The notes under the pieces are model-generated. The model was not told the origin of the DNA. It saw nothing but the letters and a program-made list of their open reading frames with translations, and did not search any database. Shown here one piece after another: positions 59,927 to 64,000 of a DNA stretch of 64,000 nt (its first letter is position 1; each line of letters begins with the position of its first letter). A program made the translations under genes and the position numbers. This DNA comes from Planctomycetota bacterium (GTDB lineage: Bacteria > Planctomycetota > Phycisphaerae > UBA1845 > PWPN01), in NCBI GenBank assembly GCA_029550525.1, contig JAKPHF010000048.1:226181-290180 (forward strand). Direction: 5' to 3'.

Positions 59927-61021
59927 TCAAACCAGCGCTTCCCAGCGCACAGGCGTATCGGCGGGGATTCGCTCCCGCGCTTGGCGGCCAACCAACTGGT
60001 GCAGCGCCATGGGACTGATGCCGTCGCCCGGCCGCTTCACCGTCAGCATCTCGGGCGTCAGGACGTCGCCGGGCTCGATGTGACGCGAGGCCACGACGCT
60101 GGCCCGGGCGAGCCGGCGCACTTCGCGCTCCAGCGGACTGACGGCCACACAGCCGCTACCCAGCAGGAGTTCCGTGCGGCGAATCTGGCGGATGTACTCG
60201 GCCATCTGGGCGGGTTCGAGCGAGAACGCATGATCCGGCCCGCGCCGCAAGCGGCTGAGCGTCAGATGCTTCTCCACGATCCGTGCCCCGGCGGCCGCGG
60301 CGTACCCGCCGATGGTCAGCGATTCGGTGTGATCGCTGAAGCCGACCACGCAATCGAATGCCTCAGCCAGCGTCTGAATCACCGCCAGATTGGCCTCGTG
60401 CTCCGGGGCCGGATAGCTGCTCACGCAGTGCAGGAGGGCCAGCGATGTTCCGCCGCCGGACCGGAACCGGTCGACGGCTGCGGCGATCTCGTCGTACTCC
60501 GACGCGCCGCGAGAGAGAATCAACGGCAGCCCCGATCGCGCGGCCGCATCGAGCAAGGGGCCGTTTACGATGTCGGTGGAGGCCAGCTTGATAGCTCGCA
60601 CGCCCAACGAGACCAGGAATTCCAGGTCGGCAACGGAAAACGGCGTGGCCAGGAACTCCACGCCGCATTCGCCGGCGTACGCGGCCAGCTCGGCGAACGC
60701 CTCATGAGGCAGCGCCAGACGGGCCAGCATCTCATGCTGCGAGTCCGATTCGCAGGCCTGCCGCTGGTAGGTGGCGGCAGGGGCGTCGGCCCGTACCAGC
60801 CGGTCAGGCGAAAAGACCTGGAATTTGACCGCATCGGCCTCGGCGTCGACGGCGGCGTGAATCAGCTCGCGGGCCACGCCGACGTCGCCGTCGTGGTTCA
60901 CGCCGATCTCGGCCACGACGTACACCGGCTGTCCGGGTCCAATGATCGCCGGACCGATCTGCACCGACCGGCTCGCGACGACTTTCGACCGCTCGTCGAT
61001 CGTGCGGGTTGCCGTATCCAT
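59927..61021 (-). CDS. neuB: N-acetylneuraminate (nonulosonate) synthase with C-terminal SAF domain
   Basis: VYVVAEIGVNHDGDVGVARELIHAAVDAEADAVKFQVF, KLASTDIVNGPLL, GFSDHTESLTIGGYAAAAGARIVEKHLTL. Confidence 0.94.
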   Translation of the reverse strand: MDTATRTIDERSKVVASRSVQIGPAIIGPGQPVYVVAEIGVNHDGDVGVARELIHAAVDAEADAVKFQVFSPDRLVRADAPAATYQRQACESDSQHEMLARLALPHEAFAELAAYAGECGVEFLATPFSVADLEFLVSLGVRAIKLASTDIVNGPLLDAAARSGLPLILSRGASEYDEIAAAVDRFRSGGGTSLALLHCVSSYPAPEHEANLAVIQTLAEAFDCVVGFSDHTESLTIGGYAAAAGARIVEKHLTLSRLRRGPDHAFSLEPAQMAEYIRQIRRTELLLGSGCVAVSPLEREVRRLARASVVASRHIEPGDVLTPEMLTVKRPGDGISPMALHQLVGRQARERIPADTPVRWEALV

Positions 61022-61022
61022 G

Positions 61023-61784
61023 CTATTTCACTCCCGCCGCAACCGCTGTGGTCGCCGTAGATTGTCGTTGGCTGGCGCGGATTTCGCGCTGATAGCGCAG
61101 GATGGCCTCGGCCTGGAACAGGTCGATCATGGTGTCGATGTCCACGGTGTCGCCGGGCTCCTGAATGACCGCACGGCGGTCGGGGCCGAAGAAGGCGTGC
61201 GGATCGTTGCTGTCCGCCGCGGCGAAAAGCGAGGCCCGGGTCACCGCCACGACGGCCCCATCGTGATAGTACAGCGGTTCGAGATCCTGGCGGCGATGAA
61301 TGCTGTTGGGCCGAAACTGGACCATGCGATCGCCATCCAGCCGGTGAATCCAGTCCGGGTGCTGCTTGCTCACCGGGGCCACCGTTCGCACCGAGCTGCA
61401 GCCGGTTCGCTCGAGATGCTCGATGCAGCGATCGATGATGCCTTCCGCTCGCACGGGGATGTTTCCGTACAGTATGACCACGGCGTCGGCCGGTTCGCCC
61501 GTTCGCGCCTCATACCAACTGACGGCATGGCGAACGGCCGCATCGACGCGAGCCGAGTCCGTCGCCAGTTCCGCCGGCCGCGGCACCACGAGGATGCCCG
61601 CTTCGACGCCCAAAGCGGCGGCTGGCTGGGAGTCGGTGGTCAGAACGACGTCGCCCAGTCGCCGGCTGGCCAGCGCATGGCCGATGGTGTAGCTGATCAC
61701 CGGCCGGCCCAGCAGGGGCAGCACGCACTTGTCCGGCAGGCCCTTGCTGCCCGCCCGGGCGAGGATGACGCCGATCGTTTTCAT
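61023..61784 (-). CDS. neuA: Acylneuraminate cytidylyltransferase-like
   Basis: IGVILARAGSKGLPDKCVLPLLGRPVISYTIGHA; AVVILYGNIPVR; DTVDIDTMIDLFQAEAIL. Confidence 0.9.
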   Translation of the reverse strand: MKTIGVILARAGSKGLPDKCVLPLLGRPVISYTIGHALASRRLGDVVLTTDSQPAAALGVEAGILVVPRPAELATDSARVDAAVRHAVSWYEARTGEPADAVVILYGNIPVRAEGIIDRCIEHLERTGCSSVRTVAPVSKQHPDWIHRLDGDRMVQFRPNSIHRRQDLEPLYYHDGAVVAVTRASLFAAADSNDPHAFFGPDRRAVIQEPGDTVDIDTMIDLFQAEAILRYQREIRASQRQSTATTAVAAGVK

Positions 61785-61999
61785 ACCAGCTTGATCGGCT
61801 GACCCGATAACCTTGCTTGAGGAACCCCACTTGAGGAGCTCGCCCGAGGAACTGCCTCAGAAAAGCCTCACCGAACGCTGAAATCTTTCAGTCGGCGCCG
61901 CTTTGATGACTTGCAAAAGCCCGCTACCCCCCCGATCATGGTTTACTTTCGTGCAACTCGGGCTCGACGTCGCCGAGCCCAGCAGTCGGGAGATAACTC

Positions 62000-63700
62000 G
62001 TGGCGAGAAATGATCTAACGCCGGTTCTGGCCAGACCCCGCGAGCAGTGGGCGAGCAAAATCGGCGTGATCCTGGCGGTGGCCGGCTCGGCCGTTGGGCT
62101 GGGCAACTTTCTGCGTTTCCCGGGCGTGGCGGCCACCAACGGCGGCGGGGTCTTCATGATCCCCTACTTCATCTCGCTGCTCATCCTCGGAATCCCCATC
62201 TGTTGGGTGGAGTGGAGCATCGGCCGCTACGGCGGCGCCCGGGGCTTCAACAGCGCGCCGGGCATCCTGCTCGCCCTGTGGCCCAACCGGGTTAGCAAAT
62301 ACTTGGGCTCGCTGGCCCTGATCATCCCCGTCGGCATCTTCATGTACTACGTGTACATCGAGGCGTGGTGCCTGGCCTACGCGTACGACTATCTCAGCGG
62401 GGCCATGGCCGCCTACGCGCGCGAGGCCGCCACTGAACAGGAGGCGGTCGCCGCATACCAGCGGCACTTCGCCGATTTCGTCGGCATGGGCGAGAACGGC
62501 TTTCTCGTCCGCGGCTCGCTCCAGAAGAGCGTGGTCTTCCTGGTCATCGTGTTCATCATCAACTTCGTGCTGATCTATCGGGGTCTGACCAAGGGCATCG
62601 AGATGTTCTCCAAGGTGGCCATGCCCCTGCTGATCTTGTTTGCCGTCATGGTCCTCGTCCGCGTGCTCACGCTGGGCACGCCCAACCCCGAGCAGCCGGA
62701 CAAGAACATCTTGAACGCCCTGGGATTCATGTGGAACCCCAAGACCGGCGATCAGACCATCTGGCAGGCCCTGGCCAACCCCGAGATGTGGCTTTACGCG
62801 GCCAGCCAAATCTTCTTCTCGCTCTCAGTGGGCTTCGGCATCGTGCTGAACTACGCCAGCTACCTGCGGTCCGACGATGACGTGGTGCTTTCGGGCTTGA
62901 CCGCCAGCTCCACCAACGAATTCTGCGAGGTGTGCCTGGGTGGGCTGATCACCATTCCCGTCGCCTTCCTCTTTCTCGGGCCGGAGAGTCTGAACAAGGA
63001 CGTGTTGGGCTCGAGTTTCAGCCTCGGGTTCATCGCTCTGCCCACGGTGTTTGCTCGCATGCCCGTCGGGGCGTTGTTCGGGGCCATCTGGTTCTTCATG
63101 CTCTTCCTGGCCGCCATCACCAGTTCGCTGAGCATGCTCCAGCCCGCCATCGCCTTCTTTGAGGAGGCCTTCGGCATGGGCCGGCGGCTTTCGGTCACCT
63201 GCCTGGGCATGCTGGGAGCGTTCGGATCGCTGCTGGTCGTGTTCTTCTCGAAGAACCTGCTGGCTCTGGACACCATGGACTTCTGGGTCGGCGGGGTCTG
63301 CATCTTCATCCTGGCCACGATAGAAGTCACCCTGGCCAGCTGGGTGTTCGGCGTCCGCAACTTGCGGATCGAGGTCAGTCGCGGGGCGGCCATGCGAATC
63401 CCCGGCTTCTTCTGGTTCATCATCAAATACGTTTCGCCGACCTACCTCCTGGTCATCTTCGGTCTGTGGGTCTATTACAACCTGCCGACGCGAATCCAGG
63501 ATATCCGGTCGATGAGCAGTGAGGATCGCGGCACGGTGTTGCTCATCCTGTCGTTCCTGACCGTGCTGTTGATCTTCTTCGGGTTGCTCATCAACCTGGC
63601 CGGCAAGCGCTGGCGGGCCGAGGGCCGATTGGACGGGCTCACCGGCCGGGCCACGCCCGAGCCGCGTCCGACCGTCAGAGAACGGAGCGTGATCCCATGA
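62000..63700 (+). CDS. Sodium:neurotransmitter symporter (NSS/SNF) family transporter
   Basis: EQWASKIGVILAVAGSAVGLGNFLRFPGVAATNGGGVFMIPYFISLLILGIPICWVEWSIGRYGG. Confidence 0.96.
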   Translation: MARNDLTPVLARPREQWASKIGVILAVAGSAVGLGNFLRFPGVAATNGGGVFMIPYFISLLILGIPICWVEWSIGRYGGARGFNSAPGILLALWPNRVSKYLGSLALIIPVGIFMYYVYIEAWCLAYAYDYLSGAMAAYAREAATEQEAVAAYQRHFADFVGMGENGFLVRGSLQKSVVFLVIVFIINFVLIYRGLTKGIEMFSKVAMPLLILFAVMVLVRVLTLGTPNPEQPDKNILNALGFMWNPKTGDQTIWQALANPEMWLYAASQIFFSLSVGFGIVLNYASYLRSDDDVVLSGLTASSTNEFCEVCLGGLITIPVAFLFLGPESLNKDVLGSSFSLGFIALPTVFARMPVGALFGAIWFFMLFLAAITSSLSMLQPAIAFFEEAFGMGRRLSVTCLGMLGAFGSLLVVFFSKNLLALDTMDFWVGGVCIFILATIEVTLASWVFGVRNLRIEVSRGAAMRIPGFFWFIIKYVSPTYLLVIFGLWVYYNLPTRIQDIRSMSSEDRGTVLLILSFLTVLLIFFGLLINLAGKRWRAEGRLDGLTGRATPEPRPTVRERSVIP

Positions 63701-63849
63701 CCCCTGCCGGATGGGTGGTAATGCTGATTTCCTGTGGAACGGTCGTCACCCTCGCGCTGTACTGCTATTACCGCGTGCTGGCCACGCCCAGCAGCAGCGA
63801 CCACCTCCATGCCCCTCTGGAAATCGATACCCACGACCAGGACACATAG
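63697..63849 (+). CDS. 50-aa single-TM protein, MetS-like small subunit candidate
   Basis: Below the ORF-track size cutoff; MTPAGWVVMLISCGTVVTLALYCYYRVLATPSSSDHLHAPLEIDTHDQDT; ATGA overlap with the transporter stop. Confidence 0.72.
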   Translation: MTPAGWVVMLISCGTVVTLALYCYYRVLATPSSSDHLHAPLEIDTHDQDT

Positions 63850-63909
63850 CGACGGTCCCCGGGGAGCATCGTGTCCAGTGATGCCACGGTGTCGGGTCTC
63901 GGCCCGTCT

Positions 63910-63945
63910 GGCTCATAGCCCACAGCCCATAGCCCACGGCTCATG
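63910..63945. repeat. Heptamer repeat K
   Basis: GGCTCATAGCCCACAGCCCATAGCCCACGGCTCATG. Confidence 0.8.
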
Positions 63946-64000
63946 TGAGTTGCAGCCGGCGACAAATGCGATATCCTGCAGGCCGCACGTACATACCTCA

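Overview
The window is a dense, high-GC bacterial chromosomal segment. Gene content and order suggest a planctomycete-like genome, but that is an inference. It spans a probable replication origin: dnaA, an intergenic oriC candidate, dnaN, a DUF721/DciA-like gene, and gyrB. Left of the origin lie lysine-catabolism-like genes (class-III aminotransferase, ALDH7-like), a polyprenyl synthase, dxs, an M56-like membrane protein, a membrane J-domain protein and hemL. Right of it are galU, a very large GHMP-kinase/UDPGP fusion, a GAF-SpoIIE phosphatase, a MoxR-like ATPase, a radical SAM protein, a PfkB kinase, and two tandem lipoproteins sharing an unrecognised ~105-aa repeat. From about 32.2 to 55.3 kb there is a large minus-strand polysaccharide cluster (many glycosyltransferases, two AsnB paralogs, a CapK/PaaK-like enzyme, an O-antigen ligase and a Wzm/Wzt ABC exporter), followed by a neuC-neuB-neuA set and an NSS transporter with a MetS-like small ORF. 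The most unusual signal is non-coding. Several families of short-period (7 or 8 bp) arrays, each unit usually carrying TGA/TAA/TAG, sit within a few nucleotides after CDS stop codons. I propose, as a hypothesis, that these are all-frame stop or 3'-end elements. Other leads are a small Cys-rich peptide gene with a palindrome inside its promoter spacer, a repeated TTTACG motif in the origin candidate, and a degenerate M56 zinc motif.
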